Positions 42,395-54,624 of a stretch of 64,000 nucleotides of DNA are shown piece by piece. The notes under the pieces were generated by a model. That model was not told where the DNA came from, did no database searches, and worked only from the letters and a program-made list of their open reading frames with translations. A program made the position numbers and the translations under genes. The stretch is from positions 4,313,821 through 4,377,820 of the forward strand of contig JAJEKV010000057.1 in the NCBI GenBank assembly GCA_021234155.1, given 5' to 3'. Positions within the stretch are counted from its first letter, which is position 1. Every line of letters starts with the position of its first letter. Origin of the DNA: Isoetes taiwanensis. Taxonomy: Eukaryota; Streptophyta; Lycopodiopsida; Isoetales; Isoetaceae.

Positions 42395-45300
42395 ATAAAC
42401 ATGACTATTGGGTGTGGCAAGGCCCCTGCTGTAATGGTAGGGGTCACTCGCTTTGGCAGACAGTTGCTCCTGCTATGTGGCATTTTTGACTTGATAATTT
42501 GCAATGGCCTTTCACAGTGGCCCGATTCTCGCAAGTGCACATGCAGACAGGACAATCAGGGGGGAGGGTCTAGTGTGGTGGACTATGTGCTTGTAGTTGC
42601 GCAAGATATGCATCTCATCGGTCGTTTCCGGGTGGGCACACAGCGGTCGGGATGAGGAGGGTCGACTTCGAATCACCTCCCACTTTATTTGGACCTGGTT
42701 TGGCGAGCCGCGGGAACCCCCACTATGCCAGCCCCTCGCCCGTCCTCGGTTGAGACTTCGATTATGAGCGGTGCGAGGACTACTGCCAAGATGCTCATGG
42801 GCGCCCTCCCGTAATTCTGCGGACCTCCACACTAGAGCGGCCAGAGCCAGACCAGGTGACTTCGCTATTACGGGATCTGTGGGGCGAAAGCTGGCGGACC
42901 CGCGTCGCCGCTCGGGGTCGGCAACATTCCCTCGTAACCCGATGGTTTGATGCGGATGTAAGAACATAATGGGCAGCTCCGTCACATTACGGATCCGGAT
43001 ACCGCTTGCGGGCCACCACCGCGATCAGCCCATCGAAAGGACACAAAGGCGCGGTACCTTGCTAAGCATCGGGGGAGATGTTCGGCTGCTGGACACTCAT
43101 CCTCGAACCTTTTGGCGCAGAGTGCTTGAAGGCCAGCCCGACCTCACGGGGGACATCACACCCCGGCGTTGGGAACGATACTTGCGGCAGCTCTATGACC
43201 CGCCCGGGGGACGCGTGCGCCCATACCCCCCACGGGATGGCCCCCATTGGTTCTCGTGGGCGAGGATGTTGAGGAGGGCCTCGCAACGGGCTAGCTAATG
43301 GGAAGGCAAACTGACCTCGATGGTATCAGGCCGAAGTTACTCAAGTGGGCGGGGCAGCCGCTTGTGCCGGTCCTCACTACCCCGCTTCAACGCGAGCATT
43401 GCAGGAGGGTTTCCCCGACAATGGACCACAAGCGGGGTTGTTCCCATTCACAAAGGCGGGCGACCCACACCGTCCGCCACCACCGGACGATCATGGTCGG
43501 TTCAAGATTTGCCAAATCGTATCGGCATTCTCGAAAGCAGTTGACCCAGGCGAGGCGGCGGATGTGCGCGAGCCCTCACACAGTAAAGCTTTTCGACCCC
43601 GCCACTCAACGATTGACCATATCTTTACGCCTGCGGGCGATTGAAGACAGCCGGAATCATCGGTGGACTTGTATTGTTTGCTTTGTGGACTTCGCAGGCT
43701 TTTGATACGGTCCCCCTCGAAAAGGCGTGGGCTAGGCTAGCGTCAAGCTGGGAGGGCTCCCTGCCTGCGTAATGCCATATACAAAGTTGTATGAGAGTTG
43801 TTTTGGCGGGATGCACCGACGCAGCCAAGCATTCACCAATAGTATCGGGGGTCCGGCGGGGTTGCCCCTCTCGCCAACACTTTTTGGCCTCTACATTGAT
43901 CGGTTAGAGCCACGGCTTCGAAAGCATGGGGGATGGCATACGGCTTTTGCACCGTGTCATCCCCAGCTCATCTATCTAGGGACGATGTTGGCTGCTGGCC
44001 CACACCCCAGAAGCTATGCGGTCTCACCGGATGCCCTAGACACATTTTGTCGCCTACAGACATGCGCGCGTCAATCTGCCAAGACCAGGGGTGGTTCTCA
44101 TATCCTCTTCCGTCACCCCATGCCTCCCCGCACTCACATATCGGGGGCGGCTTTGTGGGCGCCACGCCCACCTACAAGTACCTAGGGGTGGAGTTCCCCT
44201 CCTCGCCTCTTTCTGGGAGGCGCCTATCCGCTTGGCGGGTGATGCTGGCCGAGCGCTTTTATGCCATGCGTAACAACAATCCGTGCGAGCTATATGATTG
44301 GGGCCATCGGTCACATCTGTTCGCACCGGTCGAGCTCCGTCCCTTCAGACGGGTCGGGTTTGGGGCCCGGCGCCTCTTTGGCGACACGGAATGACTTGGA
44401 GCAAAAAGAAGGCATTTTGGCACGGGCACTTGGGGTGAAACCTTGATCCCCTATCGATTCTGCTGCGTAGAAATCGATTCTTGCCGCCGGTGAGGCAGCC
44501 CCTTGATAGACACATTGTCTATTTTCGAAAAGTGGTTACTATGGGTGATGCTCGGCCCCGCGACCTGGGCTTACACCGTGGCCATGAGTCCGCGGCGGCT
44601 TAGGGCCCGTTGGAGGGGTAAGAGAGATCGATGGTTCGCCAGATGGAACGTCGCGAGCACAGATGTCGTCTGGTAGGCGCGTGATACGTCGTGGACGGCC
44701 TGGGGAGGACCTAGATGCTTGTTTCCTTGGCAAGCTCGGGACCCCATTGCTCTAGAGCAGGTCAAAATGGCCCATTACAAGGAGCACATCAACCCGTGTT
44801 AGCCGGGGCCCACAAAATCTACTGCGTTCCCGGTTGCCCTCGAAAAGCCTTGGACTCATTGCCTCCATTCGCGAGAGGTGCCCACCATCTTCGCGATCGA
44901 GGCGCAGCGGTGGATTGGGGAGCCCCGCCAGGCGGCTCTCTCGGTCTTTGTCAAGCGGGTGCCATTGAGGATGAGTCTCACACTTTCCAGTTGCCCGGCG
45001 TTGGTCCGATCCGGGCGGATCGCTCCCTTAGTAATGCGGTAGGGCGTGCCCTTGCATTTGCCGATGAACACACCGTCGGGTGATGCGTGCCACGGGGTCA
45101 TACATCCGGAGGTATGCGGACTCTGCGGGTCACCTTTGCCCCCGCTTTGGCTGTCCGACTACTAGGCACTACGGGGGTGGTGCATGATTTGTATATATTG
45201 GGATGTTTCGCATTTTATATGATTAGCACGGTTTGTCGGCCGGTTGATTGTCTTTGCCACGGTTTTCCCTCGAAAACCCTTCCAGGCGGGGGTTTTTAAT

Positions 45301-45403
45301 CCGGCGATGTCCGCTTCTTGCGTTTTTGTATTAGGTCCCATAGACCGATTGGTCTCCGTGGACGATAAAAGTACCTTCCTTCCTTCCTTCCTTCCTTCCT
45401 TCC
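42395..45403 (+). mobile_element. GC-rich LINE, 5'-truncated and decayed
   Basis: Composition shifts sharply to GC-rich at about 42395. Broken plus-strand frames give the C-terminal APE-type endonuclease (LIICNGLSQWPDS, SSVVDYVL, then a SNHLPL form of the SDH box). RT pieces follow (DGIRPKLLKW, GGFPRQW, VRRGCPLSPTLFGLYIDRLE, TYKYLGVEF) and a C-terminal Cys/His-containing region. The catalytic YxDD box is degraded. The 3' end is a (TTCC)n tail. Clade not assigned. Confidence 0.75.
45374..45403. repeat. (TTCC)n microsatellite tail of the LINE
   Basis: About seven TTCC units at the 3' boundary of the LINE, as expected for a LINE with a simple-repeat tail. Confidence 0.88.
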
Positions 45404-45473
45404 TCCTTTAGATTACAACATTATATTGAACAGGGGTATTGCTCCACCTAACGGTTGGAGGCAGGGTTTTTTT

Positions 45474-47315
45474 CTTAAAAAGTTTAGACTGTGCATGATA
45501 CAATCCCAGGGATTCCGCTTTCATGATAAGCCGATAGCAAATGGCTATTAAATGTTCTACTAGCCTTGCTCAAAATTTTAAAACTCTATGACATGCTCTG
45601 CTTTACGTCAGATATATTAAGCTGGGATTATGATCTGGTGCTCTCAGATGGCACTACAATACCAAGTTGTGGATGTATGATTTGGAGATCATTTAGATGG
45701 CTCTGCATTCCCAAGTTATGCCATTATATCTTCTAGGTAATGCCTTGTCAAGCTATTGCCCTTGAACAAAACTTTGGGTAAAGGAAAATATTCACTTGGC
45801 ATCCGAAATTATATTCTTGACCATTAAGCAATGAAATGTTCAAGTTTAGGGTTCCGAAACCCTAAACGTTTATCATTTTGAGCCATCGCCACTGAGACAG
45901 CAATAAGCAATCAGCAATCGACTGCTTAGATTCGCTCTAGTCTGCCGCAATTTGAATCTATCTGTTGGTGCTTTTACAAGTTTCTTGCTTGAAGTTGTAT
46001 TCTGAGTTATGGCCTTGAATCTACTTGAAAATGCTATATGCTCCGGAAATCATGCTCTGGAAAAAATACGAAGGTATTAAAGCTCAGTTTCTATCTGCTT
46101 TATCCAATCCGACTTCATCACTGCAGTCAAGACTATCAGCAAAATGTATACTCGATTTAAACGAAGCAACGATCTTTAATCCAGGTTTGCTATATGATTT
46201 ATATGTGGAATTCTTGTTTGGAAAGAAGGCCTGTGATTAAATATGAGATCCAGGTTCAGTTTTTTCTCTTTAGAAAAAGGCAGTGTACAGCTGCTTAGTT
46301 TTCTGTGCTCACTATAAGGCAGCATACTGTTGACTATCTATGAATACTGGGCTATTAGCTTACATATTAAGATTCAAATTCTACATGTATAAACACGGTC
46401 TATAGTAGATTTAGAATCATTCTTCTAGCTAGAACTAATGCAGGGCAAAAGGTTACAAGGTGTGAAAGGCTAAATGCCGAGAGACACCACATGTACCGTT
46501 TGGCCCTTGCACTCTTACCCTTTTCAGGCTAACAGTGTATTGATTGGTTGCAGGTACCGGTTCTCTTCTCTCCTTGTTGTTTTTTCGTCCGTTCAAGTTA
46601 TTTCTTAGCCTAGAAGGATGAATGAACACGAAATGGAAGTTGTGACATCAAAAAATCAAATTGATATGCTGGTTCGAAGGCTGCAATCTTGATACCAGAC
46701 ATTTGAAAGGAGGAATATGAAGTTTTAACTTGGATACCTGGCCAAGGGAAGTGACTTTTGACATTTGATCTTTCATTTTGTGAAGTCTATGAAATCTCTA
46801 AAGATATATAAATCTGTATTTTATATGCATAAAATTGTTTTCTCCTTAAAAAACATGAAGCGTGAATTTCTGCTTCTATTGTTGGCACTAGGAATGCAAA
46901 CCTTGCGCATAAGCTGCCCATTGTATCTGCATTTTGGAGGTAATGATATTTTATGATTAGAAACATAAGTTGAGTATTCTGCACAGATTTGTATTTCTTA
47001 GAAAAGCTTTATCCAAATGCCTCTCTAAATTTGAATTTAGTTTGGAATACTTGCACGGATGTGAATGTCATGTTTATTGACCTTTAACAAGGTTCATATC
47101 ATATTTTATCATTGTTTCTGCAATTGCATCTGTCTTGTCCTTGGAACTATTTTTTATAAGTTGTTTTAAAGAAGTTGAATATCACATGTAATCAGGTCTA
47201 GGCCTAAAGGAAAATGACACCTATTTTCGTTTAGGGCTGCTAATTGGTCTTTAAATTCCGAAGGCATCGGAATGGTAAGACGAAGGCCTTTATTGACTTG
47301 AAGGGTTTTTTTATT
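45474..47315. repeat. Duplicated segment, copy 2 (empty site for both insertions)
   Basis: An uninterrupted ~1.84-kb paralogue of 5541-6435, 27195-28064 and 41169-41209. It retains single copies of GATT (46408-46411) and TAAGA (47276-47280), proving the exact ends of the giant element and of the chromovirus. Both copies start after a T-rich run with CTTAAAAAGTTTAGACTGTG and end in GACTTGAAGGGTTTTTTTA. Confidence 0.92.
46025..46240 (+). CDS. Short exon-like ORF in duplicated segment
   Basis: A 71-codon frame (MKMLYAPEIMLWKKYEG ... LFGKKACD) with good codon texture, intact here and frameshifted in copy 1. A potential donor site (CCAG|GTTTGC) lies within it, so the true exon may be shorter. I do not recognise the family. 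A second exon-like piece at about 46891-46939 is bordered by AG and GT. This could be a fragment of a host gene. Confidence 0.35.
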   Translation: MKMLYAPEIMLWKKYEGIKAQFLSALSNPTSSLQSRLSAKCILDLNEATIFNPGLLYDLYVEFLFGKKACD

Positions 47316-48068
47316 TTTATTTTTATTTTATGAAAAGCCTAAGTATGTGAAAATTTTAAAGTAGAGGCTGCATAATTAATATGAAATTGAGAAAATGTAG
47401 CAATAGGAGCTATAAGAAATAATTACCTAAAAAGGCTAAAATAGATAAGGGTTGAGGCGTGGACCATAGGGAATATGGTCTCAAAAAAAAAAAGGGATAA
47501 GTCCTTAGGGAAAATATGAGATAAAGGGATTTGTAGCATTATTCAATTTATGGAAAATAATTAAGCATTTCAACTTTCAAGCATTTTCTTGAAAAATTAA
47601 GGTTAGTAAATTGCAGCCGATCTTTATGACTTAGCATTTTCCCGGGCAAAACCCTGGTAATAGCAAATATGGGTTATTTGTCCGGCATTTCTGATAATAG
47701 TAGCTCAGAGGAAGATAAGTCGACACTTGAGACGGATAGAGAGTTGCTTTGATGTAGAAACACAGTTAGTTTTAAAGCCCTAAATATGGAAAGAAGGGGC
47801 AGTAATAGAGGCTATGATTCAAGAAGAGGGCACAATGATGCATATATTGCCAAAAGAGGTGGTGGATTCAATAAAAGAGCTGCTGGATCTTATAGAGGGC
47901 AAACATAGCAGTTTGTACCTGAAACCCAATTCGGTGAAGATGTTTCTTCTATTGTTGATAATGATATCTTAGATCAATAAAAAGCTTACAGTTATATGCA
48001 AACCAATAATGATCAATCTAGCACTAGATAGCAAATTTCTTAAACTTCTTTCAATTGCATAGCACACT
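47316..48068. other. Unassigned region with a Gly/Arg-rich frame
   Basis: 47788-47907 reads MERRGSNRGYDSRRGHNDAY, continuing Gly/Arg-rich and then stopping; more coding-like residues follow the stop. This could be a remnant of a nucleic-acid-binding gag or ORF1. Otherwise AT-rich without a gene. Confidence 0.35.
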
Positions 48069-48619
48069 CATTAGGGATTTTTTGAGATCATAAAAGGGCC
48101 TTCTAAGAACTGCTGACTAAGCTATATGAACTACCAATCAGAAAACAGAACTGATAATCCAGTCAGCAAAACAGTTATAACTAACTCACTGGATCACATT
48201 TTCTAGCATAAGTATTGATAGAAAAGTTCAAATGAGCTTTTGTTTGGTGCAATAGATAGATCTCATTGAGATCTTTCCAACCTTAGGTAGTTTGCATATC
48301 TTTTAGCCCACTGAAGATAGTAAAAATTGGTAAAAACCATATTTTTTGGAGTTTTGACAATCATAAGTGGTCAAAATATGTGCAAAACACCTAAGATTGG
48401 AAAGATCTCAACGAGATCTATCCATTGCACTAAATGTGAGCTCATTTGGACTTTTCTATCAATAGTTATACTAGAAAATGTGATCCGGTGAGTTAGTTAT
48501 AACAGTTTTGCTGACTGGACCCGTCGGGCTCTGATTTCTGATTGGTAGTTCATTTATCTTCATTTGGCTTAGTTGGCATGTTTTGAAGGCCCTTTTTTAA
48601 TCTCAAAAAAACCCTAATG
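48069..48619. mobile_element. Foldback (long-arm MITE-like) element, 551 bp
   Basis: Arms of about 225 bp (48069-48295 and 48390-48619) are inverted copies with scattered mismatches around a ~95-bp centre. Outer ends are CATTAGGG and CCCTAATG. No clear target duplication was seen and it has no coding capacity. Confidence 0.82.
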
Positions 48620-49180
48620 TATATGGCAACTTGAATGATCAAATTATTTTATGTTTAAGATGACCATCGAACAACTAAAACTTGCACTGTAGCATTGGTA
48701 TTGACCAATGTACTGTAGCAGAGTTGACCATTACTATTTGATTTTGTTCAAGTGCAGATCCTGCTCATTACACCTTGCCGATCCACACAATACTACTGAT
48801 TTTAAGCTTAAACACATCCGGTGGTTAAGCAACCGCCTGCCTAGCTCCGATTTTGATGCCATAACCGAGTATTCAAACTCTGATTTAGCTCCAAATGATT
48901 CGGCCAGGTCTTGGTCTTTAAAAGGCAATGTGCACACATCTAAGTTCAAATCTTAGACCTTAGAATTTAATCGAGAGGTCATAAGTTCTATGGTTCTCAC
49001 ATAAATCAACCAATTCCCTAGGTTAATTTGTTTTCTTCATGCATCATAGTTGTCACTAGGGAATAGTGATCTGAACAATTTCAACATCCCCCCTTCAGAT
49101 TATATTCCCTGTAAGTGATAAGGTTCTGGAATCAGATGCATTAACTTTAATTCCCCCAGTATCTGATACATCCTGTAACA

Positions 49181-49320
49181 TTATAGTCTGCATATATCCA
49201 GCTTGAAACTGCTTAAGACAGAAGCATGTTATTATCATGCTCATTGTTTGCTGTCTGCATATATCCAGCCCCAAACTGTTTAAGAGAAACAGAAGCCTGT
49301 TATTATCATGCTCATTGTTT
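49181..49320. repeat. 70-bp tandem duplication
   Basis: Two units, each starting CTGCATATATCCAGC and ending TTATTATCATGCTCATTGTTTG. Just downstream of the Copia coding remnant on its strand, so possibly part of its 3' region or LTR. Confidence 0.75.
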
Positions 49321-49327
49321 GAGTATT

Positions 49328-49935
49328 CTATGCCCATGCTGTAACTCCAAGAACGTTCTTGAACTTATTTAGTTTTGCATGTGTTAAGGCTTTAGTCAAA
49401 ATATCAGCAACTTGTTCTTGTGTATTTACATACTCAACTGAGACATGTCCTTTAGCAACCATATCTCTTATAAAATGCATATATAATTCAATGTGCTTTG
49501 TTCTCTGGTGTAATACTGGGTTTTTTGTAAGAGTTTCTTTTGCAGCAAGTGTTATAGCAACATGTTCAGCCTCGACACTTGACATTGCTATACTGGATTG
49601 CTTTTTTGACTTCCAAGCAACTGCACCTCCTCCAAGCATAAAACAAAATCCTGAAGTTGATTTTCTGTGATCTAAGTCAGATGCCCAATCTGTATCACAA
49701 TATCTTCTAAGATTTAGATTTTCATTTGTATAACAGACTCCCCACTCTTGTGTTCCTTTAAGGGATCTTATAACTCATTTTGCTGCTGTCCAGTGTAACT
49801 TTCCTGGGTTATGTGTGTATCTACTTAACAAAATTACTGAGAATGCAATATCATGTCTTGTGCAGTTGCTTACATATCATAAGCAACCAATGAGCTCCCT
49901 GTATAGTGTTCCTTCCATTTTCCAAAATGGAATTC
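49328..49935 (-). pseudogene. Ty1/Copia RNase H C-terminal fragment
   Basis: Minus strand. Pieces RRYCDTDWASDLDHRKSTSG and GGGAVAWKSKKQSSIAMSS are followed by EAEHVAI, KHIELYMHFIRDMVAKGHV and EQVADILTKAL, the standard end of Copia RNase H. A frame break near 49640-49670 and an upstream stop-ridden region to about 49935 show decay. LTRs and RT were not found. Confidence 0.82.
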
Positions 49936-50129
49936 CTATAAATGTATAAGGTGGAAAAAAGGCAACTAAACTTGTCTGTGCAAAATTCGAATAGCAGAAG
50001 GGAGCGCAGAGCGCACCTGGAGAAAGCGGAGCAGCATGCACGGTCAGGTTAAGAACAGTTAAAATTGATGGAGTATGCCGAGATGAGATGATTTGTCAGA
50101 GTAAGCTAAGTTGTCCAGGTCTCTATAAA

Positions 50130-50740
50130 TTGATTTTATTCTGACGAATCCGCTCTGCATGCAACCAAATACCACAAAGAGAGATACCAGAGCTGCCTTC
50201 AAACCGTTGGTGTCACTGTGAGGAAATCAACCGTCTGTTATCTGTGCAAAACACAAAAATCAATCGAGGGATTCCATCCAAAAAAGCAATCTGGATCAGA
50301 GATGCATGCGAGAAAAGCTACTCCTTCAATTGACATGCATAAATTAGTCAGCATACACGAAGCAATTGTGCTAAGGAAGAATGAATCACACCTGCAAAGT
50401 GCATAGAAAACTGGCAAAGGAAGATGAATACTTCCAAGATGCCTGAGCTGCCCAAGTCTCTATGAATTGAGTCTATTCTAACAAATCCGCCCTGCATGCC
50501 ATAAAGAAAGATACCAGGGCCGCCTTCAAACCGTTGATGTCACTGTGAGGAGATCAACCATCTGCTATCTGTGCAAAATACGAAAAGAAATCGAGGGATT
50601 CCATCCGAAAAAGCAATCTAGACTAGAGATGCATGCGAGAAAAGCTACTCCTTCAATTGACATGCACAAATCAGCCAGCATCCACGAAGCAATTGTGCTA
50701 AGGAAGAATGAATCACACCTGCAAAGTGCATAAAAAACTG
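50130..50740. repeat. Direct tandem duplication, ~327-bp period
   Basis: 50130-50415 and 50455-50742 match closely (GCCTTCAAACCGTTG, TCGAGGGATTCCATCC, GAAGCAATTGTGCTAAGGAA in both). A third partial unit starts near 50760. The two ~62-codon frames inside are repeats of one another and are not convincing genes. Confidence 0.85.
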
Positions 50741-51110
50741 GCAAATCAAGATGAATACTCCAAGATGCTTGCAAAGTGCATAGAAATTGGCAAAGCAAGA
50801 TGAATACGTCCAAGAAACAATTCCTCAGTTTGTGAATCCTTCTCATAGCATGCAAAGCAAAAATTTACTTTCAAGAAACAATCTTAAATCGTGCAAAAAG
50901 TAGATGCAAGGTAAGGGAAAGCAATAACTTGTCAAAGAAAATCAACACCATGAGGAAGAGCAATCGAAAAGGGAAGGAAAAAGGAAGAGCAATTTAAAAG
51001 GGAAGAAAAGAGGAAGAGCAATCTAAAGGGGAAGAAAAGAGGAAGAGCAAACTCAACGGGAAGAAAAGAGGATGGATAGAGCCAATGGAAACAATAGGCA
51101 AGGAAGAGAA

Positions 51111-51215
51111 GCTGCTGCGAGAAGACGCCGATAACCAACCACAAGAATGAATAGTGCATATATAGCTGCTCGTCCCTTCCCAGAATGCCGATCTGATGGC
51201 TCGGATCGATGCCTA
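51111..51215. repeat. Dispersed repeat, partner of 53829-53930
   Basis: Both copies share GAGAAGACG(C/T)CGATAAC, then GCTCGTCCCT(T/C)CCCAGAAT and GATGGCTC(G/A)GATCGAT. They bracket the LINE ORF1/endonuclease fragment and its A-rich upstream region, so they may be LINE 5' monomers or flanks of a larger element. Confidence 0.7.
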
Positions 51216-52225
51216 TTACTGATGAATAGTATTTTGCTATCTGCTTTTACCTTTATCCAGATATATTGTCTATTTGCATCATGTGCTAATAATTGAATGT
51301 TGTCTGTTAGCTGCTTTCTACAATATACTGCCAATCCACCAAAGCCTCTCCCTGCACCAATTTTTCTTTCATTCCATGTATGTGCTGTCATTTCAAATCC
51401 ATGGATGTCTGACAGCATGCAAAATTGATGCTCCCATGTCTCCATGAAAAGCAATAGATGAAAATCAATAGATCCTGATGTTGCCATAATTCCATCATAG
51501 CATCTACTTTTGACTGATTTAAACTGTGAGCATTCTAGAAGCATATTCTCAAGGCCCTATTTCCCTAGCTTCTCTTTCTATTGGTGATCGCTGCCTTCCC
51601 TTTTGGTCCATGTAAGCAATGAAACCATTGTTTCTCGCTTCTTTAATTTTTGACCATTCCTTTTTCCTAATCTCTAGCTAGTGTCAAATCTTGATCCAGT
51701 CATATCCCTTTCTCATTCTTTAATCCACTTCTATTATGCAGGATTCTATCACGAGCATCCTTGGTCTGGAACTTCACCAATATCGGCCTGGTGTGGAGGC
51801 CTGGCTTGCCAAGTCTTCTACTCGATATGTAACCTGGTTCATGGAGATACATCGAAGAACCTCTTAAATGTTTCCGCCATATCTTCGTTTTCGAGTTTCA
51901 AGTGGCCTGAATTTTTTAGGATCCTTGCCCTTAGTTCCTGGTCTGATTGCTCAGCCCTAATCTATTCTTGATGAATTTGCATTTTCTCTTTTGTATTCTC
52001 TGCGACCAAAGAAGCCAATTTGACTTCTAGGTTTTGAACTTGCTTTGTATAATCTGTCATAGGCTTCTGGAGGGAGGAAACTAATTCCGCTTTCATTGAA
52101 TCAATCACTAATGCAGCCAAATTGACATTCTGTGTCAAATTTTGGCTGAGTGCTTCCAATGATTTCTCCAGTGATTTTACTTCCCCTCTCAATCCATTGA
52201 CTTCTTCCTTAAGCTTTTGGATCAA
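51216..52225 (-). pseudogene. LINE ORF1 and endonuclease N-terminus
   Basis: Minus strand. 51962-52225 is a heptad-rich coiled coil (MIQKLKEEVNGLRGEVKSLE). Downstream broken frames to about 51680 look like an L1-type ORF1 RRM region (ending RPILVKFQTKDARDRILHN). 51240-51544 gives the start of an APE-type endonuclease (ETWEHQFC, GRGFGGLAVYCRK, QYIWIKV). The sequence stops abruptly at the dispersed repeat. The RT is absent. Possibly from the same LINE family as the 3.8-5.2 kb fragment, not tested. Confidence 0.65.
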
Positions 52226-53828
52226 AGCAATGAGGTGGGCAGTGTCTCCCTCGTAACAGAACTCTCAAAACATGAAAAAATAGCACATGATAAGAAGAGG
52301 GACAATGTAAATGAAAAGCCCTAATGCAGGATGGATGCGATCGACTGATTACAAGAATATCCTCAAGCATAACAAGATATCATGAAGAATTATAAAGCAA
52401 AGTCAAGGCAATGAAGAAAATGAAAAGATAAACAAAAAACAATATATTAAAGCCATGGTTAAGCGTAGGGTTAGAAGGATAACCTGAACAAAAACAAGAT
52501 GTTAAGTAACAAAATAGCCTTAGACCTAACAAAATGACATAAAGAAGGGGGAAGCAAAGGCAATGTTAACCAAAGTTATCGTGAAGGGTAGGATAGAAGT
52601 ATCCAAAAAAGACGGCGACCAGAAGGAGTATCATGGAGGATCATGGAGTTGTTGTCAGAAGAAAATTCTTTGCATGAACGAAGAAACCCTAGCTAGGTGA
52701 ATGCAAGAAATGGCGGCAAAGAATGCTATATCAAAAACAAAACAATAGCCCGAAGAACTATAAAAGCCCAACACCAAAGAGCATGGGAGCTAAAGCTAAA
52801 ATTATATAACATAAAATCCAAGGTGCAAACTGACCCCAATACTAAAATATATGGAGGAAATAAATAGGGCCAGAGATGCAATAATGATTAAAAGAATGTG
52901 AGTAAACGACCGAAAATTGGGAAAATAAAAAATGCTTCTAAAAGAGACGGGTGAGAATAAGAATAAGAAGAAAGATTTTTATCGTCCACTGAGACCAACC
53001 ACTAAGATAACCACAATGTGAAACTTCAAAGCGAGAAAACTTAAATATTATAATGACCTAGAAAAATCAATCGAGCAGCACATGCATAAGGATAATTACA
53101 CCTGGCAGATTATATTCATGACAAAGAGACAAACAAAAACAATTATGAATAGAAACAATCTTGTCACATTATGTGTGTGAGACCAAAAATGGCAAAGGAA
53201 GAGCCCAAATGAAAAACCCAAAGTGCAACACATAGAAACTGCAAACAATTTTAAACATATAGAGAAATAAATAGGGCCAAGGATGCAAAGACAAAGACCT
53301 GACTAGGAGAATGCGTGTAAAATGACTCCCAAGTTGAAAATTCAAAAAAATGTTCCCAAAAGAAATGGAAAAGAATAAAACCACCACAATGTGAAAAATA
53401 TATTTAAATTTTATAGAGGAGTGGGAAAGCTACTTGGTGGAAACGATTCGATTTGTACTGCTGGAGAGATTAAAATACACTAACAGGAGATATGGCTCGA
53501 AATCAACAGGAAGAACTGGACCGCCCAATGGCCAGAAGCGTGGTTCTTCAAACTAAATTGTCGAGATTTAGCAGAAATAGCTGGATTTTCTACACAAACG
53601 TGCATCAAGTCTATCTGCACAAGAAATTAAAGCCGTCTCTCTGCATGCATCAGGCATAGTGACAGATTCGGGCAACCAATAACAAAGCACAATGAGAAAA
53701 AAAGGTGATGATTCCAGAGAGTAAATGACAAGTTCTACAAAGGGGTAGGAGCAATATGCGATGGGGTTCAACTTAGCATATGATTAAATGACACAGGGCA
53801 ATAGAAGGGAACCAAAGGGCAAGGGAAT
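52226..53828. other. Purine-rich region with degenerate tandem duplication
   Basis: No gene. 52810-53030 and 53205-53400 are diverged copies (AATAAATAGGGCCA near the start and CCACAATGTGAAA near the end of each), ~400 bp apart. On the minus strand this lies upstream of the LINE fragment and may represent LINE 5' UTR monomers. Confidence 0.5.
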
Positions 53829-54285
53829 CCTATGGCGAGAAGACGTCGATAACATGTCAACTGAGAAGACAATACTTATATACATGGCTCGTCCCTCCCC
53901 AGAATCTCGATCCGATGGCTCAGATCGATTGCATTTACAAGATTTGATAAGTCTAATTTCTTTGGCTTTTTTTAAGTATATAACATACTCACAAAACAGA
54001 GACAAAGTGCTAATTAGTAGAAGAGAACTCGCATCATGGCTTCCTGGGGAAAGATTTCGGACCTTTGTTGTATGGAATGATAACTTATTGCTGGAACTCA
54101 GTGCAAATGGTATGCCACTAAGGACATTTCACAGAGCCACTGTAGAGTGAATGCAAAAAAGTTTATCGAGTGAATGCGAAAAAGTTTATCGCAGAGGATA
54201 TAATGTTTGTGCCAGATAATGACGGTACTGAGGGGTTTTCGGTCGGTAAACTGGCAGGTGGCATTGGTGCGAGTGGTATTAACCC
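53829..54285. other. Repeat copy and unassigned sequence left of the Crypton-like element
   Basis: 53829-53930 pairs with 51111-51215. 53995-54150 has an open frame (RRELASWLPGERFRTFVVW) not recognised. A 22-bp direct repeat (GAGTGAATGC..AAAAAGTTTATC) lies at 54148-54192. Confidence 0.4.
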
Positions 54286-54624
54286 TGAACAATATAGAAG
54301 TTGGGTCCATTTTTTTCCCTGGTGTGCATTTTCGTGGCGCCACGTGGCGCAGCCCAATACCGCGGAATGGAAGTTGGGTTAATGCATTCCGCCTAACCGG
54401 TTGCGCAGGTTAGGGTTCTTCATTTTGGTTTTAGGGTTCTTCATTTTTAGGGCCGCTGCCAGTTCTTCAATGAAGCAGGTGCACACAGATCATCAGTTCT
54501 TCGCACAGATCGAAGATGGAAGCAGTTGTTCTTCATGCAGATCACCGGTGTAAGACAGAAGCAGAAGCATAAAACTTCTGGTTTTTTAAATATGTTTGCT
54601 CTGCTCGCCATAGCAGAGCATTTT

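Noticed and set aside
42969-45299. Many overlapping frames on both strands in the GC-rich block
   Set aside because: High GC lowers stop frequency. Only fragments matching LINE endonuclease and RT on the plus strand were kept.
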